DNA of 64,000 bases from Roseovarius sp. 217. Lineage in GTDB: Bacteria; Pseudomonadota; Alphaproteobacteria; Rhodobacterales; Rhodobacteraceae. The notes under the pieces are model-generated. The model worked only from the letters and a program-made list of their open reading frames with translations. It was not told where the DNA came from and searched no databases. Each line of letters begins with the position of its first letter. The stretch's first letter is position 1. Shown one piece after another: positions 44,272 through 52,430 of this stretch. The translations under genes were made by a program, and so were the position numbers. Location of the stretch: positions 2,037,815 through 2,101,814 of the forward strand of contig NZ_CH902584.1 in assembly GCF_000152845.1 (NCBI RefSeq). The letters run 5' to 3'.

Positions 44272-45087
44272 ATGCCAGAGGGGCTGAGGGGCGGGTTTCC
44301 GACCCATTGGACAGAGCTGGGCGCTGGCCCGCGCCGCGCTTTGGCGATCCATTGCTCTCTGTCGCATAGCGGCAGTTGGGGGCCCTTGGCGCGCGAGGTG
44401 AGCGGCGCGCTGCGGCTGACGGCGTTTGATCTGCCGGGGCATGGGCAAAGCGGGGCTTGGTCCGGCGCGGACGAGATTCAGGCGGTCAGCACCGCGATGG
44501 CCGCCGATTTTCTCGACGCACCCACCGATATCATCGGCCATTCCTTTGGCGCGACGGTGGCGTTGCGGTTGGCGGTCGAGCGCCCGGATCTGGTGCGCTC
44601 GCTGATCCTCTACGAGCCGGTGTTCTTCGCCGTGGGTCTGCACGATCAGCCCGGCTTGCGGGCGGGCCATGTGGCGGAAATGGCGGAGTATGCGGCGGGC
44701 ATGGCGGTGGGCGATTTTCTGCGCGCCGCCGAGGGGTTTACCGGCGTTTGGGGCGACCGGCGCGGATGGACGGCCCTGCCTGAGGGCGCGCGCGCCGCGA
44801 TGGCGGCCCAGATGCCGCTGATCGAGGCGGCGACCGCTGCGCTCTATGAGGACGCAGGCAGGATGCTGTCGAGCGGTGCCTTGGAGCGGATCGGCGTGCC
44901 GGTTTTGCTGATGGAGGGCAGCGCCTCGCCCGAGATCATCGCGGCGATCAATGCGGGGCTTGCCGCGCGGATACCCGATGCGCGCCGCGTTGTGGTGCAG
45001 GGCGCGGGGCATATGGGGCCGATCAGCCATGCGCGCGTTGTGGCGGAGGAGATTCGGGGGTTTCTCGGAGGGATGAAGGAGGATTAA
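44272..45087 (+). CDS. alpha/beta hydrolase
   Basis: The 271-residue protein begins at the ATG at 44272. Signs of the fold are the oxyanion region HCSLSHSGSWGP, LTAFDLPGHGQSG, the nucleophile elbow in IIGHSFGATVALRLA (Ser in GHSFG), LLMEGSASPEI for the acid region, and the catalytic His in VVVQGAGHMGPISH. It is probably co-transcribed with the upstream isomerase-like gene. Substrate unknown. Confidence 0.87.
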   Translation: MPEGLRGGFPTHWTELGAGPRRALAIHCSLSHSGSWGPLAREVSGALRLTAFDLPGHGQSGAWSGADEIQAVSTAMAADFLDAPTDIIGHSFGATVALRLAVERPDLVRSLILYEPVFFAVGLHDQPGLRAGHVAEMAEYAAGMAVGDFLRAAEGFTGVWGDRRGWTALPEGARAAMAAQMPLIEAATAALYEDAGRMLSSGALERIGVPVLLMEGSASPEIIAAINAGLAARIPDARRVVVQGAGHMGPISHARVVAEEIRGFLGGMKED

Positions 45088-45144
45088 CGCGAGACGGCCC
45101 AGAGATCGCGCGGCGGCGCTCCGCGCCTTGCTCCGCGCGGGGGG

Positions 45145-48003
45145 CTACATCAGATCGCTGAGCGCCACCGGTTGACCGGGCGCATCTGCGAACTCCACCG
45201 CTTCGACATCGACCAGCACGACCGCCCCCTGCGGCCCCTCAAGAATCACCCGCGTGCCCTCGCGCCCGATTCCGTATGCCTCCCGCGCCCCCGGCAGAAT
45301 CGCTAGGTCGCGGCCCGCGCCGCCGTGCATCCGGTCATTCCCGCCGGAACCGACCAAGACATCGTCCCCGGCAGCGCCCAGCAGAATATCCGCCTTGGCC
45401 GTGCCCTCAAGCCGCGCGCCATCCGGTCCGGCGCGCTGCGTTACACCATGCAGGAAAACGCCCTCCGCGCGCCCTGCATCCCAATCCGACGTCACCGCAT
45501 TCGCGCGCATCAAAGCCTCCCAGCGAGGCGTCATATCGTCGAGATGCCGGAGTGCGCCCCAACTGCCCCATTTCGAGGACGCAGCCACATCGACAAAAGC
45601 GTTGAAAAGCGTGCCGCCCGCCGCCGTCCAGCCGCGCAGCAATTCGTCATAGAGCACGCCCATCTGCGGACCGTAATTGAACCCGACAAAGAACTCGGTC
45701 AGCGCGTCATTCTCGACCACGGCCCCTTGACCCACCACATGCGTGCCACCCTCATACATCACCAGCCGAAGCCCATGCCGGGCCGCGACCCTGGCGTGAT
45801 AGGGCAGGGTATCGCGCAGCAACGCGCTCAAGGAGCCCTGCCGCAGCGCCTCGGCGGCCAGATCATAGGCCAGATCATAGCGATGCGCGGCCAGATATGC
45901 CTCGGGATCAGCGCCGGTCTCGACCGCCTTGGCGCGGGCCACCGCCTCGCTTGCGGCAATCCAGCCCAGCACCGCAGCCACCTTATCCTCACCGCCCAGC
46001 TCATAGCCGAAATACCCGGTCACGGCATAGGCATCAAAGCGGGTGACGGGCGGTTCGGTCAACTGTCCGTGCTGCAGGGCGAGAGGGGCCATCAAGAGCG
46101 GCTCTTCCAGCCCCGGCCAGCCGGTATGGGTGCCGACGACGACCTGCAAGCGGTCCTCTTGGCCGGCAAATTCCGCCCGCCAGATATCCGCCATCTGCGC
46201 CGCACGCAGCCCCGCGAATTGCATCCAGGCATCGTCGCCCGCGTCGTCACCCCAGAGCGCCAGCGCCTGATCGCGGACCCAAGCGGTCTGGGGAAACATG
46301 AAATTCCAGACCTCGTTGGAATATTCCACATGCGCTTTGAGGGCAGAGTCCAAATGGTCGCGCAGATAGGTGGCAAAGCCCCGGATATAGCCGTCATCGG
46401 CCATATGTGGCATGTTCACCCAAGGGTCGGCACCGATCTGGTTGGCGAGATCCACCATCACCTCGACCGGCACGCCGCGCCAGATATAGGTGGCATCTTC
46501 TGGCACCGGGCGGTCGTCCCATGTGACCTGCGGCGCGCCATTGGTGAACATCCAGTCCATGAAGCGGATCACGCGCAGATCGGCCACCTTGTCGATCCAG
46601 AGCGGGTTAAAGATCACGCCCAACTCATGCAGCGCCACCTGATCCTCGCGCACCACGGTGATGTCGCGCAGCGGGTCGGCGGCATCGGTCTCCAAGAGGC
46701 TGAGCGCCACCGGCCCTTCGCCGGGCGTCACATCGAACCGCACCTCGCGCTTGCCATAGTCATAGCGCACGTTATCAGCGCGCCCCACGACCCGGATCAC
46801 GCCGGTGCCGGTGTAGCGCAGCAGATACCGCCCGCTCAGATGGCTCGCCGCCTCAGGCTGATCGGTCAGGATGAACGCCTCCAACGCCTTGGCCCCGTCG
46901 GGCAGCGCCAGCGGCCAGCCGAAGGCGTCGAGATAGCCGCCTGCCCGCAAGGCCTCGGTCGAAAAGGCACCCCATTGATCGGCGGTATGACCCACCCAAG
47001 GGCGCGCAGTCTTCATCACATCGACAAAGGGGTGCTGGCTCGACCAATCCGCAATCCCGTTCAGCCCCATGCCAAGGCTGGGGTTGGCCAGACCCACGCC
47101 GTGGGCGGCCTCTGCCGCTTGCCCCGGCGCCGTGACCTGCGCCGCGTCGCGCAGCCCCAATCCCTGCGCGATCTCTTCGGTCAGGCGCATATAGGTCTCA
47201 CGCACCAGCGGGTGCAGGCTGTCGGGCAGTTGAAATGCCGACGGGGCAGGGGTCTCGAACAGCCCGGAATAGGTGATGAGCGCCGCCAGAAAATAGAGCG
47301 TGGCGGTGCCGTGCGGCGCGTCATCGGAATAGAGCGCCTCGACCGGGATATCCTCCAATAGGCCGGTTTGCAGGCCAGAGAGCACGGATGAGACCGGCAA
47401 AAGCGTGATCTCGACCTCGGGGCGCGCGGCTTGCAAACCCGCCACATAGTCGCGGAACCAGTCGTGATAATCGCTGAGCGCATAGCCATGCCAGCGGCTC
47501 AGATTGCGCGCTGAGGGCGGAAAACCTCGGGTGAAGCCGCCCATGTCAGGCCAGCCTTCGTAGATCACGATGCGCGCGCCGGGCCAGTCGGCGATGGCGC
47601 GGTCGATCACGTCGAGTGTCACCGAGACCGGGCTGGCATTGCCGGGATTGTCACCCTCGAACTCCGCATCAGGCGCTTGATATTGAATGAAATTCGCAGG
47701 CGTGATCAGCACGGTATCAGCCGCACCGCGCCGCGCGGTCACGCCCTCGAAGGACCAGTTCGGGGCGACGCCTTGCGCCGCGAAATCGCGCAGAAATCCC
47801 CATTGCCCCGAGAGCGCCAGATCGCGCCCCCCCGCCTGCGCCAATCGCGCCAGCCAATAGGGCACATTGGTGGCCGGATCGTCGCTGAGGTGATGCACCA
47901 GCGAATTGCCGAACACATGCGCGCTGAGCGCTGCGCGCTCGGCCTGCACCGGGGCCGTGCCCAGAATGAAAAGCGCCCCGATGAGGCCAATCAGATGTCG
48001 CAC
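45145..48003 (-). CDS. large secreted protein with SGNH-like, glycosidase-like and RTX parts
   Basis: I start at the GTG at 48003 (signal peptide, ending APVQA, and AGGGGGAACG upstream), giving 952 residues. The N-terminal part (about 25-300) opens with AHVFGNSLVHHLSDD, an SGNH-like GNSL nucleophile motif. A middle part (about 400-800) has HVEYSNEVWNFMFPQ, with the Asn-Glu pair typical of some retaining glycosidases, and LRLVMYEGGTHVVGQG with a possible second acid. The C-terminus has RTX-type repeats (LLGAAGDDVLVGSGGNDRMH, GGAGRDLAI). A Sec signal peptide together with RTX repeats is unusual. It probably acts on extracellular polysaccharide, but the activity is inferred. Confidence 0.7.
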   Translation of the reverse strand: MRHLIGLIGALFILGTAPVQAERAALSAHVFGNSLVHHLSDDPATNVPYWLARLAQAGGRDLALSGQWGFLRDFAAQGVAPNWSFEGVTARRGAADTVLITPANFIQYQAPDAEFEGDNPGNASPVSVTLDVIDRAIADWPGARIVIYEGWPDMGGFTRGFPPSARNLSRWHGYALSDYHDWFRDYVAGLQAARPEVEITLLPVSSVLSGLQTGLLEDIPVEALYSDDAPHGTATLYFLAALITYSGLFETPAPSAFQLPDSLHPLVRETYMRLTEEIAQGLGLRDAAQVTAPGQAAEAAHGVGLANPSLGMGLNGIADWSSQHPFVDVMKTARPWVGHTADQWGAFSTEALRAGGYLDAFGWPLALPDGAKALEAFILTDQPEAASHLSGRYLLRYTGTGVIRVVGRADNVRYDYGKREVRFDVTPGEGPVALSLLETDAADPLRDITVVREDQVALHELGVIFNPLWIDKVADLRVIRFMDWMFTNGAPQVTWDDRPVPEDATYIWRGVPVEVMVDLANQIGADPWVNMPHMADDGYIRGFATYLRDHLDSALKAHVEYSNEVWNFMFPQTAWVRDQALALWGDDAGDDAWMQFAGLRAAQMADIWRAEFAGQEDRLQVVVGTHTGWPGLEEPLLMAPLALQHGQLTEPPVTRFDAYAVTGYFGYELGGEDKVAAVLGWIAASEAVARAKAVETGADPEAYLAAHRYDLAYDLAAEALRQGSLSALLRDTLPYHARVAARHGLRLVMYEGGTHVVGQGAVVENDALTEFFVGFNYGPQMGVLYDELLRGWTAAGGTLFNAFVDVAASSKWGSWGALRHLDDMTPRWEALMRANAVTSDWDAGRAEGVFLHGVTQRAGPDGARLEGTAKADILLGAAGDDVLVGSGGNDRMHGGAGRDLAILPGAREAYGIGREGTRVILEGPQGAVVLVDVEAVEFADAPGQPVALSDLM

Positions 48004-48170
48004 GGTCCGTTCCCCCTGTCTTTTCCCCAATATAGAGGCGGGACGCGCGTCTTGCCACTCTCTGCGGTGCCATGCGGCGAGACGGGGATTCTTGAGTATT
48101 TTCACCAAGAAAAAGCAGGGGCCTGCACTTCCTCCTTTGCCCGCGCAGGGGGATCGGGCAAAAGGAGGGG

Positions 48171-48674
48171 ATGACGCCTGATGATCTGGTTCTCACCCCT
48201 CTTGGTCTGCGATTCCGCGGGCAGCGCTATCCCTGCACCCTCGGGCGCGGCGGCGTGTCGGCGCGCAAACGCGAGGGGGATGGGGCGACGCCGGTTGGCA
48301 GTCACCGCATCGTCGGCCTGCTCTATCGCCCCGACCGCATGACGCGGCCCACCGATTGGGCGGTGCCGATCCGGCCCGGTGATCTGTGGTCGGATGATGC
48401 GAGCCATGAGGATTACAACCTCATGGTGCGCGCGCCCTATCCGCATAGCCATGAGGTGCTGCGCCGGGCCGATCCGCTCTATGATCTGGTGCTGATCACC
48501 GATTGGAACTGGCCGCAGGCGGTGCGCGGGCGCGGATCGTGTATCTTTGTTCATCGCTGGCGGCGACCGGGGTTTCCCACGGCGGGCTGTATCGGGTTGC
48601 GCCCGGATCACCTGCTGCGCATCGCGCGCCAGATCACCTATGGCGCGCGATTGATCGTGCCGCCTCAGCCGTAA
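48171..48674 (+). CDS. YkuD-domain L,D-transpeptidase family protein
   Basis: The 167-residue protein has RYPCTLGRGGVSARKREGDG and ATPVGSHRIVGLLYRPDR near the start and the catalytic motif FVHRWRRPGFPTAGCIGLRP with His and Cys in the HxxxxxxPTxGC arrangement. There is no signal peptide or anchor, so its location is uncertain. The last 10 bases overlap the convergent yggS gene. Confidence 0.87.
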   Translation: MTPDDLVLTPLGLRFRGQRYPCTLGRGGVSARKREGDGATPVGSHRIVGLLYRPDRMTRPTDWAVPIRPGDLWSDDASHEDYNLMVRAPYPHSHEVLRRADPLYDLVLITDWNWPQAVRGRGSCIFVHRWRRPGFPTAGCIGLRPDHLLRIARQITYGARLIVPPQP

Positions 48675-49318
48675 TCGCGGTCGCCGAAAATGGCAGAGCC
48701 CACGCGGATATGCGTCGCCCCCTGCGCAATCGCGCTCTCGAAATCGCTGCTCATGCCCATCGACAGGCCTGAGAGCCCGTTGCGCGCCGCCATTTTCGCC
48801 AAGAGCGCGAAATGTAGGCTCGGCTCCTCTTCGACCGGCGGGATGCACATCAGCCCCTTGACGGGCAGATCGAGCGCGCGACACTCGGCCACGAACCCAT
48901 CCACGGCCTCGGGCAGCACACCCGCCTTTTGCGGCTCTGCGCCGGTGTTGACCTGCAGAAAGAGGTCAGGGCAGCGCCCCATTTCCTGGGCCAGACGTGC
49001 AATCGCCTGCGCGATCTTGGGCCGGTCCACGGAATGGATGGCCTGAAACATCTCCATCGCCTGCCGTGCCTTGTTGCTCTGCAAGGGGCCGATGAGATGC
49101 AGAACGATCCCGGCATAACGCTCTTGAAAGGCCGGCCAGCGGCCAGCGGCCTCTTGCACCCGGTTTTCGCCAAAGACGCGGTGGCCCTGATCGAGCACGG
49201 CGGCAACGCGCTCCTCAGGTTGCACCTTGGAGACTGCGATCAAGTCCACATCCTCCGGTGCGCGCCCCGCCGCGACGCAGGCCTTGTCCATCCGTGCCTT
49301 GATTTCGCTCAGCCCCAT
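48665..49318 (-). CDS. yggS: PLP homeostasis protein YggS (ProsC/PLPBP)
   Basis: The 217-residue fold type III PLP protein starts at the ATG at 49318. Motifs: DVDLIAVSKVQPEERV with the PLP lysine, FGENRVQEAAGRW, VLHLIGPLQSNKARQAM, FLQVNTGAEPQKAG, LSMGMSSDFESAI and THIRVGSAIFGDRDYG. The family buffers PLP and affects amino-acid pools; no enzymatic activity is established. Confidence 0.93.
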   Translation of the reverse strand: MGLSEIKARMDKACVAAGRAPEDVDLIAVSKVQPEERVAAVLDQGHRVFGENRVQEAAGRWPAFQERYAGIVLHLIGPLQSNKARQAMEMFQAIHSVDRPKIAQAIARLAQEMGRCPDLFLQVNTGAEPQKAGVLPEAVDGFVAECRALDLPVKGLMCIPPVEEEPSLHFALLAKMAARNGLSGLSMGMSSDFESAIAQGATHIRVGSAIFGDRDYG

Positions 49319-49454
49319 GACCGCTCCCTCATATTGCCTGTGCCTTGCATGCCACAGCCCACGGGCCCGGCACAAGTGCGCGACAAACCGTCAAACGGCT
49401 TGCCCCTCCGCCCCGGCTTGGATAGTAGGGATGGAAACAATCTCGGACGGTGCC

Positions 49455-49934
49455 ATGACCCATTCGCGTCTCAAGATCCTCGGCCTCACTGCGACCTGTC
49501 TCGTGCTTCTGAGCGGGTGCGGCGGGTTCAAGAACGCCACGCTCGACGAAGAGGCGATGCGCGTGAAGGGCGGGCGCGAGCGACAGGTCGCGGCGGGAGA
49601 CGGCTCGATCCTCGATGGCTTTCGCGGCGCCAAGGACACAGTCAAGGTCAACCGCTTTCTCTGGACCGCCTCGCTTCAAGTTCTCGATTTTCTTCCCATC
49701 GAGGCCGCCGATCCCTTTACCGGCGTGATTTCCACCGGCTATGGCACCCCGCCGGGCGGCGGACAGTCCTACCGTGCCACGATTCTCATCAGCGACCCGG
49801 CGCTTGACGCCCGCTCGCTCAACGTCGCCCTGCAAACGCGAGGGGGGGCGGTCAATGCCGCCACTGAACGCGCGGTCGAAGATGCGATCCTCAACCGCGC
49901 CCGGCAATTGCGGATCAATGCGGCGCGCTTCTGA
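49455..49934 (+). CDS. DUF3576 lipoprotein
   Basis: The 159-residue protein is best started at the ATG at 49455, which gives a lipoprotein signal ending LVLLSGCGG (Cys22); an earlier in-frame ATG at 49431 is possible. The mature part (FLWTASLQVLDFLPIEAADP, FTGVISTGYGTPPGG) matches the DUF3576 family of alphaproteobacteria. Function is unknown; an outer-membrane or periplasmic role is likely. It overlaps the convergent CDF transporter gene by 20 bp. Confidence 0.83.
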   Translation: MTHSRLKILGLTATCLVLLSGCGGFKNATLDEEAMRVKGGRERQVAAGDGSILDGFRGAKDTVKVNRFLWTASLQVLDFLPIEAADPFTGVISTGYGTPPGGGQSYRATILISDPALDARSLNVALQTRGGAVNAATERAVEDAILNRARQLRINAARF

Positions 49935-50553
49935 CCAATCCATCGGCATGGCGGCGCTCGTCTAGCGCCTGCCGGATAATCTGTTGCGCCGAATTGACAA
50001 AGAGCGAGGCCATAAGCCCCGCCACGATCAGGTCGGGCCAGCCAGAACCGGCCCCCCAGACCGCCAGCGCCGCGACCATCACCGCGACATTGCCGATCGC
50101 ATCGTTGCGCGAACACAGCCAGACCGAGCGGACATTGGCGTCGCCATCCTTATAGGCCATGAGCAGGAGCACGCTCGCTACATTCGCGGCCAGTGCCAGA
50201 AACCCGATGCTGCCCATGATCCCGGCCTCTGGCACACCCAGATAGAACACGCGGTAGACGGTTGTGCCCAGCACCCAGAGCCCCATCGCCATGAGGCTGA
50301 GCCCCTTGAAGAGCGCCGCCGTGGCCCGCACCCGCATCGACATGCCGATCACGGCCAAGGACAGCCCATAGGTCAGCGCATCGCCCAGAAAATCCAGCGC
50401 ATCCGCCTTGAGCGCCTGCGACTGCGCCGCTTGCCCTGCGACCATTTCCACCCCGAACATCGTCGCGTTGATGGCGATCACCATCCACAACCTCCGCCGG
50501 TACACCGCTGACACACCGTCGAACCGCGCCTCATGGCCACAACATCCCGCCAT
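49915..50553 (-). CDS. cation diffusion facilitator family transporter
   Basis: The 212-residue protein starts at the ATG at 50553 preceded by AAAGGAGG. It has a Cys/His start (MAGCCGHEARFDG) that may bind metal and about six helices (LWMVIAINATMFGVEMVAGQ, AQSQALKADALDFLGDALTY with the DxxxD metal site, RNDAIGNVAVMVAALAVWG). It lacks the cytoplasmic C-terminal domain of longer CDF proteins. Its gene is divergent from a MerR regulator with a palindromic operator, so metal-induced efflux is likely. Confidence 0.86.
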   Translation of the reverse strand: MAGCCGHEARFDGVSAVYRRRLWMVIAINATMFGVEMVAGQAAQSQALKADALDFLGDALTYGLSLAVIGMSMRVRATAALFKGLSLMAMGLWVLGTTVYRVFYLGVPEAGIMGSIGFLALAANVASVLLLMAYKDGDANVRSVWLCSRNDAIGNVAVMVAALAVWGAGSGWPDLIVAGLMASLFVNSAQQIIRQALDERRHADGLVRSAPH

Positions 50554-50594
50554 TGCGAGCCTCCTTTGCATTTGCGTCACAGGCAATGTAATCT

Positions 50595-50609
50595 CTCTAG
50601 TGACTAGAG
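50595..50609. promoter_or_regulatory. palindromic operator between the CDF and MerR genes
   Basis: CTCTAGT-G-ACTAGAG is a perfect 7-1-7 palindrome in the 73-bp divergent region. MerR-family regulators bind such dyads between the -35 and -10 of their target promoters. Position and symmetry support this as the site of the adjacent regulator. Confidence 0.72.
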
Positions 50610-50626
50610 CTTCAAGAGGGTGTTGC

Positions 50627-51079
50627 ATGTTTTTCTCGATTGGCGATCTGGCGGCGCGCACTGGCGTCAAGGTGCCCACCATCCGCTATTACGAATCCCG
50701 TGGCCTGCTCTCGGCCCCGCTGCGCAGTTCGGGCAATCAGCGTCGCTACGGGCATGCCGAGTTGGAGCGTCTGGGCTTTATCCGGCACGCCCGCGATCTG
50801 GGGTTCTCGCTCGAGGCCATCTCTGCGCTGATCGAGTTGCAGGACCACCCCGACCGCGCCTGCACCAGCGCTACCCGGATCGCGCAAGGCCAACTGGACG
50901 CGGTCCGCGAGAAAATCCGCCGGTTGCGCGCGCTCGAGTCGGAATTGGCGCGAATCGCAGAGGGCTGCACGGGCGACGGCGCCGCGCGCGATTGCTACGT
51001 GCTGGCGTCACTGGCGGATCACGATCTCTGCGTTCAGGATCATGCGCGCGACACCAGCCCCTCGACCCAACTCACCTGA
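50627..51079 (+). CDS. MerR-family metal-responsive regulator
   Basis: The 150-residue protein starts at the ATG at 50627. The winged helix-turn-helix is MFFSIGDLAARTGVKVPTIR followed by YYESRGLLSAP and NQRRYGHAELERLGFIRHAR. A coiled-coil dimerisation helix follows (LDAVREKIRRLRALESELAR). The C-terminal loop has cysteines (EGCTGDGAARDC, HDLC) that could bind a metal. It is divergent from a CDF transporter. Its last 40 bases overlap the convergent glycosyltransferase gene. Confidence 0.87.
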   Translation: MFFSIGDLAARTGVKVPTIRYYESRGLLSAPLRSSGNQRRYGHAELERLGFIRHARDLGFSLEAISALIELQDHPDRACTSATRIAQGQLDAVREKIRRLRALESELARIAEGCTGDGAARDCYVLASLADHDLCVQDHARDTSPSTQLT

Positions 51080-52281
51080 CGCGGCAGGCAGATCGTGCGC
51101 AAATCATACTGCGCGCGGATCAGGTCGCGCGCATTGGCCCCCAATCGCGCCCGCTCCTCTGCGTCCTCCAAGAGCGCACAAACCTCACCCACCAGCGCAT
51201 CGCGGTCAAAGAAATCCACCAGCCGTCCGGTCTCTCGATCCGTGATGACCTCGCGCACCGGGGCGGTATCGCCTGCGACAATCGCCGCCTCGCAGGACAT
51301 CGCCTCCAACAGCGACCAACTCAGGACAAAGGGATAGGTCAGGTAGACATGCACGCGGCTCACCTGCAACAGCCGCAGGAACTGATCATAGGGAATGCGC
51401 CCCAGAAACTGCACCCTCTGCCAGTCGGGCGTGGAAATGCGGCCGCGCACCTCGTCAATGAACATCTGCTTCCAGGTCCGGCCCTTGGGGGGGCGCGCAC
51501 CATAGCTCACCTCGTCGCCGCCCACGATCAGCACCGTGGCATTGGGCCGCTCGCGCAAGAGGCGCGGCAGCGCGCGCATGAACACATGATAGCCGCGATA
51601 GGGCTCCAGATTGCGGTTCACAAAGGTGATCACCTCATTGGCGCGGGTCACGTCGCATTGCCCCTCGATCGTCAGCCGCACATCGGGCATGGGGCAGGCC
51701 TGAATCGTATCGACCCCGTCATGGCTGACCGTGATCCGCTCGCGAAACGGACTGGGAAAGGTATCCGCCTGAAACCGCGTCGGGCTGATGCCCGCGTGCC
51801 CCTGCTCGAAATGCAGGTGGTTGTTGATGTTCTTCATCCGGATGCGCAGCGTTTCGGCCTCGATATCCGTGCTGGCGAATTCGGGATCGAAATTCAGATG
51901 TGGATAGCCCGCGAGATGATACAGTTCGCAATAGAGCCCCAACCGCGCCTCAGGCCAGACATCCCGCAGAAAGAGCGATTCACCCCAACCCGGATGGGCC
52001 AGAATGACATCGGGCGTATAGCCCTGGTTCCGCAGGGCGACCGCCGCCCGCCAGCACGCCTCGCCGCGCGTGACCTTGGTGTCGAGATCGACCAGCCAAG
52101 GGTGCAGCTTTTGCCCATCCCGCTTGGGCAGGGCATAGGGGATCACCTGCACCCCTTGCCAATTGGTCGCCTCCTTGACCCGCAGCGTCAGCGCCACGCA
52201 CTCATGCCCCTGCCGCGCCAAAAGCGGGGCCAGATGTTTGTATTGGCCGGGAAAATTCTGATGGATGAAAAGGATTTTCAT
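51040..52281 (-). CDS. GT4-type glycosyltransferase
   Basis: The 413-residue protein begins [20 protein letters not shown]. It has the two-domain GT-B pattern with [20 protein letters not shown] in the N-terminal half, [20 protein letters not shown] at the domain join, and [20 protein letters not shown] and [20 protein letters not shown] (donor-binding E in LLEAMSC) in the C-terminal half. It stands alone, so its product (cell-surface glycan or glycolipid) is not known. Confidence 0.87.
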   Translation of the reverse strand: MKILFIHQNFPGQYKHLAPLLARQGHECVALTLRVKEATNWQGVQVIPYALPKRDGQKLHPWLVDLDTKVTRGEACWRAAVALRNQGYTPDVILAHPGWGESLFLRDVWPEARLGLYCELYHLAGYPHLNFDPEFASTDIEAETLRIRMKNINNHLHFEQGHAGISPTRFQADTFPSPFRERITVSHDGVDTIQACPMPDVRLTIEGQCDVTRANEVITFVNRNLEPYRGYHVFMRALPRLLRERPNATVLIVGGDEVSYGARPPKGRTWKQMFIDEVRGRISTPDWQRVQFLGRIPYDQFLRLLQVSRVHVYLTYPFVLSWSLLEAMSCEAAIVAGDTAPVREVITDRETGRLVDFFDRDALVGEVCALLEDAEERARLGANARDLIRAQYDLRTICLPRQVSWVEGLVSRA

Positions 52282-52430
52282 GTCTATCCGTACTCGTTCT
52301 GCCCTCAGCCGTTATAATCAGCGCATCCGCCCACGCAAACCCCCCGCATTTTTGCGCGCGCCCACTGGACCCGCGCGCCCCAACCGCCTATCACCCCCTG
52401 CAACAACCCTATCAGCAAGAGGCTCGCCCC

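Noticed and set aside
45325-47361. Plus-strand open frame of about 678 codons
   Set aside because: It is antisense to the SGNH/RTX exoprotein, rich in His, Arg and Pro, and has no ribosome site.
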